Assembly: GCA_008704415.1 (NCBI GenBank)
Contig: VXIS01000418.1
Span: 1-35,035 of the forward strand
Reading direction: 5' to 3'
Length of the DNA: 35,035 bases
From: Sphaerosporella brunnea
Taxonomy: Eukaryota; Ascomycota; Pezizomycetes; Pezizales; Pyronemataceae
The notes under the pieces were generated by a model. That model was not told the origin of the DNA. It saw only the letters and a list, made by a program, of their open reading frames with translations, and ran no database searches. Made by a program: the position numbers and the translations under genes. Position 1 is the stretch's first letter. Every line of letters starts with the position of its first letter. Shown piece by piece: positions 9,248 through 20,099 of this stretch.

Positions 9248-11616
9248 CTATTCCTCCTTCTCAGAATCACTCACCAGTAGAGTGATGCGACGAGGCGGCA
9301 ACGAAGACGAGGAAATTGCCGGGCGGGCATCGCGGTCACAAAGGCGATCCACAATGCTCCGGGCACTAATTTTCGGACGCTTATTGGTGCCCGAACTGTT
9401 AGCCTCTTCGGCTTCAATGGCAGCGTCGGGAATTCGGCGCTTCTGCGCAGCCAGCTTACGAGCTGAGGTCGTAACCTTATCAGTCGTACAGCTGCTCCAT
9501 CTGTGGCCTGACTTGCCACAGTGAAGGCAGAGGTTATCTTTCTTACGCTTTTCAATAAGCGTAGGAGCGATCCCCTTCAACTTTTCATTGGTGAAAGGCT
9601 TTTCTGCCTTACCAACGGCCTTTCCCTTTCCCTGACCCTTGTCACCTCGTTTACCGACCTTATGGTCGGAACCTTGAGGCTTCAGCGGATCAGAGTTGCC
9701 ATTCTTGGAGCCTTTTTGCGCGGAGTTCTTGTGACTAGAACCCCTTATCTCCTGGACTTGTTTTCTGAGAGCAGCCTCCTTTGCGAGGTGTTTCTCATAC
9801 TCACGTCCAACACGCTTTATCTTACGAGGTGTTTCTCATACTCACGTCCAACACGCTTTATCTTAAAAATAAAGGCTGTGTCATCGTCTTCGGCTAAATC
9901 CGAGTATGACATCCACTTGCGGAGTTCCTCGGATAAGCCGCCAAGTAGCAGGTTTCTCCAAACTACTCCGGAGAGACCCACAAGGTGGTTTCGTGTCTGC
10001 ATTTGCTGCAGATATGCGTCTATGTTCTTTTCATAGCGCAGCGCTTTCATCTCCTCGAGCATGTCGTCATCTTCATGCTCATTGATGAACTCGGCATCCA
10101 TGGCTGACATGAATGCCTTCCAGTTATCCTCAAGTTTTTGTTTCTTGAGGTACCGAGCGCGTGCGTTGAACCAAGTGAACGCATCACCACCCATTGCCTG
10201 CCCGATATAGATCAATTTCTGTTTATCGGACTTATAGGCACCTCGGTAGTAGTCAAACCACCGATCAAGGGAGTCAACCCAATCCCTGTACTGCAATTTG
10301 TCGGACTTGCCGTTAAATCGCTCAGGTGAGGGGATCTTGAGTTGCTCAACGGTCGTGACGACCATCCGGGATGACTTCCTCTTTTTGCGACGATCATCAT
10401 CGCTGTCTGAGGAGGAGTCGGGGTTACCGAATCCAGCATTATCCGGATCAGAGTCATTCGAAGATGACGATGACGAGCTAGAATGCGATCTGGGCACACC
10501 TCTAGCAGTCTTCCGCGGGGGCGGTGGGTTACCTCCAGCTGCAGAACCGGCTTTGGAACTCCTCTTGGAGTCCTTACCGTAGTCTTTCGCGGTGGGGACG
10601 GGAGCAGTAGGCAGTACAACGCGTATTGGCGTTTGTGCCACTCTGGTCGGAGCGGGACCTTGGTTGGGATCGGCGTAGCGCTTACCAAGGGGTACGTTTT
10701 CCCACACAACTCCTTCCTCTTCGTCCTCATCGTCGTCGACTGGAGGAGGAACAGAAAATTGTTCCTCAATAGGGGCCTTGTTTTTTCCCTTGGTCTTCGC
10801 ACGCTCTCGAATGGATAGCTCCTCTAACGACTTGCCATCCTTTAGCGATTGAGCGAGATCGCGAAGACTTGCTTCCGCATCATCGGGGTTTTGTGTCTGG
10901 ACCTGTTCGATGGCGAGTTCCAGAAACGCGGCCACTTGTTTGCGGGTTTTTTCCTCAAGATCCTGCTCCCTGCGCCGGAATTCCTCCTTGGTCTTCTTGC
11001 GCTCGGTACGGATCTGTTTTTCAAGGGCTTTGAGGCGGTCCTCCGTGGTCTTGGACAAGGTAATTAGGGACGTAATGGCCCCACTGTGCTCGTCTGCGAC
11101 TCCTTTGACATACACCGCAACTTCATTGACAAAGTGCGCTTGCGTTTCGGCTTGCGCAGCTAAGGCTTTGAATTTCTCGGTCTGTTTTTCATCGGAAGCT
11201 TCAAGGGCCAACTGCACGGATTGTGCAAAGTTGTCCGAAGCGAGACGCACAACCTCAAAATCTCTGCGCTGCGCCTGGGCCAGAGTATTCTTATTGGACT
11301 CGGCCTGCACGTAGAGATGGTGTTGTGAAGCTAGTAGTTCCTTATAGGCTTGAACTAGCTGAGGGAAGACTTTCTCAATGTCTTCCTGGCGCTCGTTAAG
11401 TTTCGAGTGGAGATCTTCGAAGCTTCTCAGTCGGCGGTCAATTGCTTGAGCCGCATCCGATAGCCAGTCTGGTACTTCCACCTCGACAGCGTGCTGAACT
11501 AAGTCCACTTTGCTGACGGCTCGACCGTCAACGGTATCGATGTCCATAGGCTCCAAAACATTGGTGGCCTTGACAAGCCTCAATGGCTTAGTGATTCGGA
11601 CAACGGATTCGGACAT
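9248..11616 (-). pseudogene. gypsy A gag (frameshifted by a 41-bp duplication)
   Basis: Gag forms the virus-like particle that packages element RNA. The start is ATG at 11616 (MSESVVRITKPLRL), chosen because gag remnant B begins the same way, 35-37 bases after its LTR. There follow a helical, probably coiled-coil region rich in K, E and Q (residues about 70-270), an acidic run (DDDEDEEEG), a Ser/Asp-rich linker, and a capsid-like region (FNGKSDKLQYRDWVDSLDRW to LVGLSGVVWRNLLLGGL). A direct duplication at 9784-9865 shifts the frame to a stop at about 9817. Beyond it the original frame resumes through a zinc knuckle, CLHCGKSGHRWSSC (CX2CX4HX4C, near 9510), and ends at 9248. Gag B lacks the duplication, which shows the ancestral state. 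Confidence 0.9.
9784..9865. repeat. 41-bp perfect tandem duplication in gag A
   Basis: 9784-9824 and 9825-9865 are identical (starting CGAGGTGTTTCTCATACTCA). 41 is not a multiple of three, so it disrupts gag. The homologous stretch in gag B (about 28480-28520) has a single copy. Confidence 0.95.
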
Positions 11617-11653
11617 GTTTGCGATATCGTGAGGTATATCGCTAACAATATAC
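11617..11653 (-). promoter_or_regulatory. gypsy A leader with putative self-priming site
   Basis: The 37 bases between the 5' LTR and the gag ATG begin GTATATTGTTAGCGATATAC on the minus strand. No TGG-starting tRNA primer-binding site is present. Instead ATATTGTTA and CCTCACGATATC in this leader are complementary, in the right order and antiparallel, to TAACAATAT and GATATTGTGAGG in the LTR (11853-11881). The first 20 bases can also fold on themselves (GTATATTG/CGATATAC with one G-U pair). That this is the primer site is inferred. Confidence 0.5.
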
Positions 11654-12671
11654 TGTAAAACCACTAGGTTCACTAAACCGCGTACAAGGAAGATAGGCCA
11701 AACAGTAATCCTTTTCTAAGGAAAAGACACTTGTTGGGCGAAGAGCTTTCAGATACGGGATCGGTAAAGATTCGCTAATGGTACGAGTATATTCGTACCG
11801 AAGGGAAAATAGGATAAAGATTTCGAAACGAATATAGATTGTGTAAACGACAATATTGTTAAGGCTGAACCTCACAATATCCTAACGATGATGTCTGCTA
11901 ACTCTGGTGGTCTCTCAACTCGAGGGAAATCTCGCGGGTTATATCCTGACGGATTCGCCTTTGAGCCTCAAAGTTGATTTCCAATCCTCGGATGAACAAT
12001 TGCCCCGATTGCCACATAAGGGTACCGAGCTTCTTTGACTAGCCAGGGATTATAGATAACCCCCACTCCAACTTGGACACTCTTCTGCAGCTATGGCGTG
12101 ATTGAACGCGTAAGCTTTGATGCCTAGAATGCCCTATTGAAGTGCCGCAGTAGCTATGACGTAATGACCAATTACCAAAGTGACTTTGGTACTTATCAAG
12201 TCTTGTCACAGGTGCTCCCCTCATATACCCACCGGGTAGGTTCCGGTATAACGGTCGGGCGCAACGTGATGTGAGTTATTTTGTACCCTGGAAAAAACTA
12301 TTTTTCTATGGGAACCGGCAACTAACCACTTTTTGCCATATAACTTACGGTGAATAACCTGTCACAACTGCAAGGTGTTTGACCAACACAGTTGTCATTA
12401 TTCATTTGTATGCGCACGAATGGTGAGTTATTTTGTACCCTGGAAAAAACTATTTTTCTATGGGAACCGGCAACTAACTTCACCATCGCCATTATGACGT
12501 AAGTCTTGTAACTCTTAGGACACTTCCTAATAGAGTGGACTTATAGATGATTATACAGCCTCACTGTTGATAATCATCACCGTCAATAAACCGTTATGTA
12601 GCCCTTAAGGTAATGTAGCCATAACTCGTAAGGGGGTACCAAAAATGGTACTGTGGGAGGTGGGTGTAACA
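11654..12671 (-). repeat. 5' LTR of gypsy A
   Basis: 1018 bp, the copy next to gag. On the minus strand it starts TGTTACACCCACC and ends GGTTTTACA. It carries the same 56-bp repeat pair and palindrome (12173-12191) as the 3' LTR. Confidence 0.95.
11939..11944 (-). promoter_or_regulatory. candidate TATA box of gypsy A
   Basis: ATATAA on the minus strand, in the context GGATATAACCCGCG, about 77 bases upstream of the LTR block that is complementary to the post-LTR leader. The U3-R border was not determined. This is the best TATA-like site in the right half of the LTR. Confidence 0.4.
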
Positions 12672-12676
12672 GATCT
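12672..12676. repeat. target-site duplication GATCT (right) of gypsy A
   Basis: Directly follows the 5' LTR at 12671 and equals 3812-3816. Confidence 0.95.
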
Positions 12677-13092
12677 GTTTCACAGCCGATGGTGGACCGC
12701 ACAGTTGTAAAGATTCCTCAATGTCGTGGGTGTGCATGTTTTCGCCTTTCTGTTCGAGCGTAATCGTGATCGGTTTCGTAAGGGTGCGCGTCATTTTCAT
12801 CCGTACCTGACAGAGATCCTTCACGCGTATGGACGTGATACGGTTCTTTACAATTCTTCCTTCCTTCTTCGCAACGTTCGTGACTGTTCTTTTTGCTTTT
12901 GCGTAGGCGGCACTCATAGTCTTGGACCTCAACAGTACCGTTCTGTTGCACTGTTTTGCCGGCAATTTTTGTCCATACTGAATCAACCAGCGGCCAAAAC
13001 GTGTCAAACTGCTCCACACTCAACACAACCGGTTTTTCAAGATCAAAAAGAATTTTTTTGTAGTAATCTGCTTCGCTAGGGACGTTGATCAT
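12677..13092 (-). pseudogene. MULE transposase, N-terminal part (broken)
   Basis: The likely start is ATG at 13092 (MINVPSEADYYKKILFDLEK). The first about 65 residues, with FDTFWPLVDSVWTKIAG and QDYECRLRKSKK, resemble the FAR1-like N-terminal region of MULE transposases. A frameshift near 12890 follows. The second frame then continues with CQVRMKMTRTLTKPITI and HTHDIEESLQLCG up to the gypsy A insertion site. The sequence resumes across the GATCT at 3811 as VMEKATKDYTAAQIF and leads into the catalytic part (2035-3811). The reading direction and order agree with a single gene split by insertion of element A. Confidence 0.8.
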
Positions 13093-13233
13093 CTTGTTTG
13101 CCGTGGTTTTGACGCGGGGTGGCTGTAGATTACAATAATAGTAGGGGCGGGCGCGCGGCGGGCGAAGGGATAGTGGTGTTGGTCCTCAGCACGCGAGAAA
13201 AGCCCGCTCGGAATTTTCTTATTCATCCGCATT

Positions 13234-13565
13234 TTATTTAATTAAACAGCGCGCGCCACGGGGTGGCTGTCTTGGTACTGTATATGGTAAAGTCACCGCC
13301 CCCCTGTCTTAACACACGAATTGATCCCGTTTATCACTTGCAACGGCGCTGAAAGCTGCTGTTGGCAGCAGAACATTTTAACGTTTTGGCTGTCGGGTCG
13401 CGCACTGCCTGTCTTCTGCCAATCGACGTCCTCCCATCCTTCCTGGTGCCGCCGCCAGCAGCGGCTGTTTTAACAACATTTCTCCGGATCCCCCTATTGG
13501 CCAGATCCAAGCCCTAAACCCGTGCGCAAAATGAGCCAGTGCGCAAAATGAGGCCAGATGACTGT
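13234..13565 (-). repeat. MULE right terminal inverted repeat
   Basis: Inverted partner of 1185-1457. It has about 60 bases more than the left copy in its middle (about 13325-13440). Its tip GACTGT (13560-13565) mirrors ACAGTC at 1185. Between it and the transposase start (13093-13233) is a GC-rich stretch with no recognised gene. Confidence 0.9.
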
Positions 13566-13703
13566 ACCCCATCTAGGAAACCATGCAACCTCAACTCCGC
13601 ACCCTCCTTGAAGAATCGCCACCACGGCTCACGACTATCCTGAAAACAGCTGAGACCAAGACCCTCTACGCCGACACATCTCGCTTGCCTCCACGACCAT
13701 CTT

Positions 13704-16700
13704 ATGAATGCTGATGATGAAGAGTGTGTCTCGCGCCGGCGCAGTGCTCGCAGCTGGTTGGGATGCCATCTGACATCCACAACTGACGTTTGCACGGCCA
13801 CCGATGGCGAAAAAGCAGCCAGCACCAAGTCGAAGAAGCTGGGGACGTTCAGTGGAGTGAGTACTCTGTTTAACGGTTTCCCTTGAGAGGCTTAATTGCT
13901 GAGAGCTGGTTCCTCTGCAGGTTTGGGTCCCAACCACACTCAATATCTTGAGGTGCGGCCCGTCTTCTACCGCTGCTAAAATATGTTTACATCGTCTAAC
14001 TATTCCTAGCATCCTTATGTTCTTGCGGTTCGGCTTCATCCTGGGACAGAGCGGCATCTTGGGCATGATGTGTGAGTCGCTTGTACACCAGTTGTGTTGA
14101 TGATATTGACCGTTTGTAGGTTTGCTGGTAGTCAGGTATTTCGCATCCCTCGGCGATTTAAAATGTGGTAATTGACAATTGTTCAAGCTACATCATCAAT
14201 TTGATCACCACCCTTTCGGTTTCAGCAATATCCTCAAATGGTACTGTTCGCGGAGGCGGCGCGTATTATCTCATTTCGCGATCGCTAGGCCCAGAGTTCG
14301 GTGGAAGCATCGGTTTGGTATTCTACTTAGGCTTCGTGTTCAACACTGGAATGAACGCTGTAGGGTTGGTTGATTGCGTCATCAACAACTTTGGGGAACA
14401 ATCCGGCATAATGTTCCAGGTGGTACCGGAGTCATATGTGAGTGACACCCGTTGCCATCTGCAAGTCTGTGCAAGCTGATAGCGAAGTTCATAGTGGTTC
14501 CAATATCTTTATGCCACCGCAGTGTTGGTGTTCTGCACCATTGTCTGTCTGTTGGGGTCTGCCATCTTTGCACGTGCATCAAATCTATTACTCGTGATCC
14601 TTCTGATCGCAACCTTCTCCATTCCAGCGTCATCGCTTTTTGTTCGTCCATTTTCGGATCCTTCCTCTGGAGTTTATTATACTGGATTCTCGCTTGACAC
14701 TCTCAAGGAGAACCTGATGCCTCGATTCACCAGAGGGGGCGCGGGGAGTGGCTCGAATGAAAAGTAAGCCATCCTGCAAGACTGTTGCTCGGATTGTGGC
14801 TAATCAGGAGTTACAGAGAGAGCTGGCAAGATCTGTTCGGAATATTGTTTCCTGCAACTGCTGGCATCTTTGCCGGCGCTAGCATGAGCGGTGATCTCAA
14901 AAACCCCAGCAAATCAATTCCCAAGGGCACTCTATATGGACTTCTCTTTACCTTCATTTCTTACTCCCTGGTGATTCTGTCGATGGGCGCCACGATCTCA
15001 AGACAATCACTGTACCTCAATCTCAATGTAGTCCAAAGCGTATGTTCACCCTGCTATTTTCTTGTCTATATTTTTTTTTCTTTGCCGTTGCTCATTAGCC
15101 TCTAGATCAATGTTTCCCCTCCTATCATACTCATGGGAGAATTTGCGACCTCGTTCTTTTCTGCATTAATGGGTGTTATTGGATCCGCGAAATCTCTCCA
15201 AGCTCTGGCCAGAGATGATATATTTCCTGGATTATCAATATTCGGCCAGGGGACAAAGACCAGCGATGATCCTATCCTCGCCATAATCTTCACCTTTATA
15301 CTCTCTCAATTAACTCTTTTCATGGACATCAATTCTATCGCCTGTTTTGTGACAATGTTCGTATTTTCCATGCATCAATTTCGTCAGCCATGACGGTAAC
15401 TAACTGGTAGTCCGAGATTTTTAGGACATATCTAATCACATTTTGGGTCACCAACTTGGCCTGTTTCCTCCTGAAAATTGCAAGTGCACCAAACTTCAGG
15501 CCCACATTCAAGTAAGACATTCGTCACTGCTTCATGATACGTCACTCATACATGTACCGTCAGGTTTTTCACTTGGTGGACCGCGGCGGTTGGGGCTTTA
15601 ATAAGTCTCGCGTCAATGTTCTTTGTACGTGCTCCTATGGATGACTGGGAAGCTGGCGGTATCGTTAAGCACTAACCCCAACGTATAGGTCGATGGCATA
15701 TGGGCTTCCGGAGTAATAGGGATCATACTCGTGTTATTCTTGATTATTCACTACTATTCACCACCGAAACCATGGGGTGACGTGTCACAAACGTATCTAT
15801 CACGCCCGTGCAATCACGTAGCTCAAGCTGATTTGCATAGTTTGATCTATCATCAGGTGCGAAAGTACCTCCTGAGACTTCGGACAGACCATGTCAAGTT
15901 CTGGCGCCCACAGGTCTGCATCCTGTCACCACATAACAGTCTTCTTAAGTTAATCATCTTGCAGATCTTACTGTTCGTCAATGATCCCCGCCGCTCTTGG
16001 AAGATGATACAATTCTGCAATGCTTTGAAAAAGGGTGGCTTATACATCCTGGGCCATATAATCGTCGCAACCGAGTTCCAAGAGGTTTTCCCGGAACTTA
16101 AGAAACAACAAAGCGCTTGGATGAAATACATCGACTTTTCCAAGATTAAGGCATTCCCCCATGTTTCGATTGCCCCCACAGTTGAGTGGGGAGCGAGGAA
16201 CATCGCTTTGGGGGCAGGATTGGGAGGGATGAGACCCAACATCGCCATCCTGGGATTCTTCAACATGGACGAGTTTCGGGAGTCAAGGCCTCTTATAGAT
16301 GTGGCCACCTTGGCCACCATGGGACTGCATCATAGAAAGCCATCTATCCTGGATACCCAGCTACCAACAGATAACATGCGTCCAGAGCGAGCCGTGACTC
16401 CTATGAGCTATGTGAACATTTTAGAGGATCTTCTGCTCTGTTTGCAAATGAATGTCGCCATAGCGAAAGGATTTGATGAGCTGAAATTGCCTGGTGGAGA
16501 CCAGAACGAGAAGAAATACATAGACTTGTGGCCTATACGTGGGTTTTGCATCCCTTCTTGCGCCGCCTGACTAATGGAGAGAACAGAAATGTCAGCCGTA
16601 ATCCAGGATGCCTCGCACGGAAATATAACCACCACAAATTTTGACACCTACACTCTCATCCTTCAACTGGGGTGCATTCTCAACACCGTCCGAACTTGGA

Positions 16701-17981
16701 AAAAAACTTACCAGCTTCGCGTCTTGGTGTTTGTGGAATATGAAGCAGACGTTCCGGAGGAAAGCGCTCGAGTTAAAAAGCTCCTCGAAAAGCTCCGTAT
16801 ACAATCAGAACTTGTTGTTGTGTGGCTTGCAAGTGGGGACTTGCGCACTTACGAGCTTATCGTAGGCGGTATTCCTCCGACTTCAGACGACGAGGATCAG
16901 CGGATCGAGAAGGTTTTAGATCAAGAATCCTGGTGGAGGGAATTGCAAGATCGCCGTAAACATCTACAAAACACTGCACCTGCGGTCCAGATCCACGGCG
17001 TCTCCGAATTGATGGAAGATGCAGATTGGCCCGAAAGCAGCTTCCATCAACCAGGCAGAACGGACGCTTCTCCTCTGCGCCGCATGAGTATCAAAAAGCT
17101 CAGACACTCGAGGAAACGTCATTCCATATCAGGCCTGGGATTGTTATCCGTGTCACTTAATATGCGGGCGCAGAGATTAAATCCTGGTGCGATCCACAAT
17201 GGATCTAGCTCTGATTCCTCCAGCAGTGATGACGACTCGGTGGTTAGCAGTGCTGCCAGTGAAAACGACATCGACAACTATAGCGACGATGATGAGCATC
17301 AGCGGGGGGAAGAAAGGAGCCTAATCAGACCGCGTCGTGCCAGCACTGGAGAAGCATTAGTCACAGGCGATTCTGTGACCCCAATTCGCTCTGTAGGTCC
17401 GATTCGACCGGCAGCGAGTCGCAGGGTGAAAATTCTTTCTCCTCCACGCGTTTTTGAGATCGACGCAACCGAAGATGCCAGCCCAGCGGGAGGGTTGCTT
17501 AATCCAGCCGTGACTAGATTACGACAGGAGTTGAGGCCTTCAAGGCCTACGACACCTAGCTTCTCGTCTAAGGCTATACCGGACACTCAAATCGCAGCCG
17601 ACGACGGCCCAGGCCCAAGCATCAGGTTTATCGACAGCGATCCGACCCCACCGATCGACGAAAGTCCCACACCAAATGGCTCGTTGCCGATACTATCCTT
17701 CAACGATGTGCCATCTCGTGGCCAGCACGTTATATTGAACGAGCTTATGAGGCGTTATTCTCAGGACACCGCAGTTCTCTTCACCACATTACCCTCACCG
17801 CCACCAAATAGCTGCCACAGTGAGCACGACTCGTTGTCCTATCTCGAAGGCTTGGAGGTATGTAGAATGTTCGTATGAAACTTCCTGGGTCCATGCTAAC
17901 GCAACCTAGTTATTGTCAGATGGGTTGCCCCCTACACTGCTGGTGCACAGCAATTCGCTGTGCGTCACCACCTCTTTGTAA
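13704..17981 (+). CDS. cation-chloride cotransporter, SLC12 family (yeast Vhc1-like), 15 exons
   Basis: This membrane carrier is expected to move K+ or Na+ together with chloride; the fungal members known from yeast act at the vacuole. My model: 13704-13856, 13921-13952, 14010-14071, 14120-14135, 14188-14437, 14495-14763, 14808-15039, 15106-15356, 15425-15511, 15564-15624, 15689-15792, 15841-15913, 15965-16538, 16587-17857, 17910-17981. That is 3507 bases, 1168 residues, no internal stop. Introns are 44-68 bases with CTAAC/CTGAC sites; 14136-14187 ends in AAG. Family blocks cross the junctions: WVPTTLNILSILMFLRFGFI (about residue 53), GTVRGGGAYYLISRSLGPEF (about 105), FGILFPATAGIFAGASMSGD, FATSFFSALMGVIGSAK, then the long cytosolic tail from about residue 505 (YHQVRKYLLRLR, NPRR-type NDPRR, LGAGLGGMRPN). 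A Ser/Asp-rich, probably disordered part lies near 925-960. The start is the first ATG upstream of KKLGTFSG; its exact place is less certain. The MULE ends 138 bases upstream, so the promoter is unusually short or lies in transposon DNA. Confidence 0.95.
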
Positions 17982-17984
17982 TGA

Positions 17985-18010
17985 AAGAAAAAGAAAAAGA
18001 AAAAGAAAAA
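17985..18010. repeat. A-rich (AAAAAG)n microsatellite
   Basis: Four near-perfect AAAAAG-type units just after the transporter stop codon, in the presumed 3' untranslated region. Confidence 0.85.
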
Positions 18011-18050
18011 CTCGATGGAACTTGAGTTGCTAGAGAAAACAAGTATTTAG

Positions 18051-20099
18051 GGCGGGTTTGGAGGTCACCGGGTCAAAATATCGTAATAAGCGAAAAACTG
18101 TATTTCACCCGTGAACCAAGCGATAGGTGAACCTCCAGAATTCGGTGAAATGTGCGAGCGTTTGGCAGTGTGCTGGTAGTGACGTAGAATTATGGTCAGG
18201 GACGGATCAACAGAGGACCATCGCCGGCAGAGGCCCTCGCCGAGTTGCAGAGTAGTAGCAGTGTGGCGCTGATCCCGAGCCAACGCCGCCGAGGCAGTGA
18301 TGAACGAGCTCATATTCCTGTAAACGGTCAGCGAGGTCACTTCCCCAGTGGCGCTTGACGTGGGTATCACCGTAGGTCTTTAGGTTGATTTCACGGTGTT
18401 GAAGTTCATAAAGTCGAGTACGGGTGCAGAGCGTCAAAAAAAAATTATGGGTGACGTTGGGCAGCCGTAGGGTGACGTTGGGCGGTGGTCTGGCGGCGGT
18501 CTGGTGGCGGCCTGGCGTTATCCGGAACGCAAGCTCTCAGCTGAATCGCAAACTCTCCAGCTGCAAATACGAGGCTGAGGCTCCATTTGCATCTGGAGTC
18601 AAATCGCAAACTCTCTATTATGTTGCTGCATGCATTTATTACATCGCGGTAAGTGCTCTGAGTAACGTTGGGTATCGTACAGAATTTTTGCGCCGCGCAG
18701 AGGCGAGGCTAGAGGGCACAGGGTGTCCGTGAGCCACAGGATCGCAGCACTTTCCTCAAATATCACCGATCGGCAAACCTCCACCCGAGTAAGAATAAGA
18801 AAGACAAACAGAAGAAAAAACGCCAAAGAAAAAGCCAGACGCCCAAACTGCAGCTACCTAGCCCGTGTAAGTACCGCTTCCTGGCAATCCACGCCGCCGT
18901 TTAAGGCCCAGAAGCTCGCCTGAAGGATCCGAGCCAATTCCAGATCGCGGTTCCACCACGCACTGCACGGCGGTGGATGGCACTCCACTTGAAAAGCATG
19001 ACGACGACGCTGATTGCACTTCCGACCGTAGAGAGGTGGTAGACGGCATTGACAACTGATCTCCAGGAGAGGGGGAAACTTCGGAGAGGACGAGATCAGG
19101 GGGATGCAGTCCGCACCCGACGAACCCGGTGGCGGCCATAAACGCCATGCCAAAGCGCGCCAAAGCTGATGGCATCTTGCCCTTTAGCATGAATAAGTAC
19201 AGCAATATGTACTTCAAATGAAAGAGATTCACGAACCGTCTTTCGGGGGCCTTCTGGACCCGCTTCTAGTGCCTCCGCTGGCCGTGGGGGTTGTTCCGCC
19301 GCCGCCGAAGCTCTCTCCATTTCAGCTCTCTCCATTTCCTCGCGGAGCAGGCGCTGGATCTCGAACGCCAGAGATAGAGCCGCCAAGGAGGAGCCGTGGC
19401 ACGCGGATTTAAGTTGGGCATGAGAAGCAGAGCGAAGGTATGCTCCGTCACCACTCCACGAGCGATAGATACGTTCAACGAGAGCTGGATCTGTCTGGAC
19501 CAGGTCATACTGCTCTTCGCACAAGGCGTGGAGGACGAATTCACGAGTCTCGTGTGGCAACGCGTCGGGTAGTGGAAGGGCGTTGGGAGGCTCGTTGCGC
19601 ACGGAGATGTTGGGATGAGGGAGCTGTATGAGCGGAACAGTCAGCAGCTATTTGAACAGATTGGCATAGCCGTGGGAACTTGATGCAGACCTCTTCCAAC
19701 TCTTCACCATCCTCCACGATATCCGATGCATGATCCATCATCGTGAAAGGGAATGATCGAAGGCGGGGATCGAAGGTGGCGTTACGCTCTGGGACTGGGT
19801 AGTGTTGGGGAGGGTCCTTGTGGTTGGTGGATGCAGCGTTGGCGGTTACGTCACCAAGCAACGCCATTCCCGCCGGGGTTGCTGTGATGGTGGTGTGGAG
19901 GCCCGCAACCTGAGGATATCAACCTGAAAAAACTAGTTTGAGTAGAATTTTGGTTCTTGTGTTTTTGGACCCTTTTCTGAGGCTTTCTCCTGATATTGAA
20001 ATACAGTAAGAGATCCGCCAAACAGACCGAGTAGGTCGCTTCTTAAAAAATCGCGACATCGCGCTATCCACCGCAACTTGGCGGCCCTCCAAACCCGCC
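18051..20099. mobile_element. 2.05-kb terminal-inverted-repeat element with TTTAG duplication
   Basis: GGCGGGTTTGGAGG at 18051-18064 is perfectly inverted at 20086-20099 (CCTCCAAACCCGCC). Both outer flanks read TTTAG (18046-18050 and 20100-20104), as expected for a 5-bp target duplication. The two signs together are unlikely by chance. Inside is a spliced minus-strand gene of unknown family (18858-19867) and, at 18065-18857, non-coding DNA with short direct repeats (GGTGACGTTGGGC twice near 18450-18485, AATCGCAAACTCTC twice near 18545-18615). No transposase motif was recognised, so the superfamily is unknown. Confidence 0.65.
18858..19867 (-). CDS. orphan spliced gene inside the 2.05-kb element, unknown function
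   Basis: Not recognised. Exon 1 runs from ATG 19867 to 19658 (MALLGDVTANAASTNHK..., 70 codons). A short possible intron, 19624-19657 (GT...ACAG with CTGAC, only 34 bases, at the lower limit for fungi), keeps the frame into exon 2 (LPHPNISVRNEPPNALPLPD..., from 19623). Exon 2 is helical and rich in Glu and Ala (REEMERAEMERASAAAE). Near 19170-19240 a second intron is likely, because coding-like sequence continues in another frame (MPSALARFGMAFMAATGF, then a Ser-rich tail) to a stop at 18858. One choice is GTACAT...GGCAAG, another GTTCGT...CTAAAG. The product would be about 320-330 residues. It has no visible signal peptide, zinc motif or transposase triad. A non-coding origin cannot be excluded. 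Confidence 0.4.

Larger units (their letters stand above)
3817..12671 (-). mobile_element. Ty3/gypsy LTR retrotransposon A (chromodomain-bearing), complete structure
   Basis: An 8855-bp element on the minus strand: 5' LTR 11654-12671, gag 11616-9248, spacer, pol (protease, reverse transcriptase, RNase H, integrase, chromodomain) 8651-5051, polypurine tract, 3' LTR 4834-3817. The LTRs are both 1018 bp, start TGTTACAC and end TTTTACA (minus strand), and differ at about ten positions, so insertion was fairly recent. It is flanked by GATCT duplications and lies within the MULE transposase gene. It is defective: gag has a 41-bp duplication, pol has a frameshift before integrase and one in-frame stop. 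Confidence 0.95.
1185..13565 (-). mobile_element. Mutator-like (MULE) DNA transposon, split by gypsy element A
   Basis: Long terminal inverted repeats (1185-1457 and 13234-13565) bound a minus-strand MULE-type transposase pseudogene with a SWIM-type zinc motif. Removing gypsy element A and one GATCT copy leaves about 3.5 kb, a normal size for a compact MULE. The sub-terminal DNA carries an 18-bp tandem repeat and a phased G-tract region. No 8-11 bp target duplication could be recognised at the ends (flanks CGCGACAA and ACCCCATCT), so the insertion is old, rearranged, or the true terminus is a few bases off. Confidence 0.85.

Noticed and set aside
10212..10818. Overlapping open frames on both strands in the acidic part of gag A
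   Set aside because: Frame shadows of the biased Asp/Glu/Ser-coding sequence of gag.
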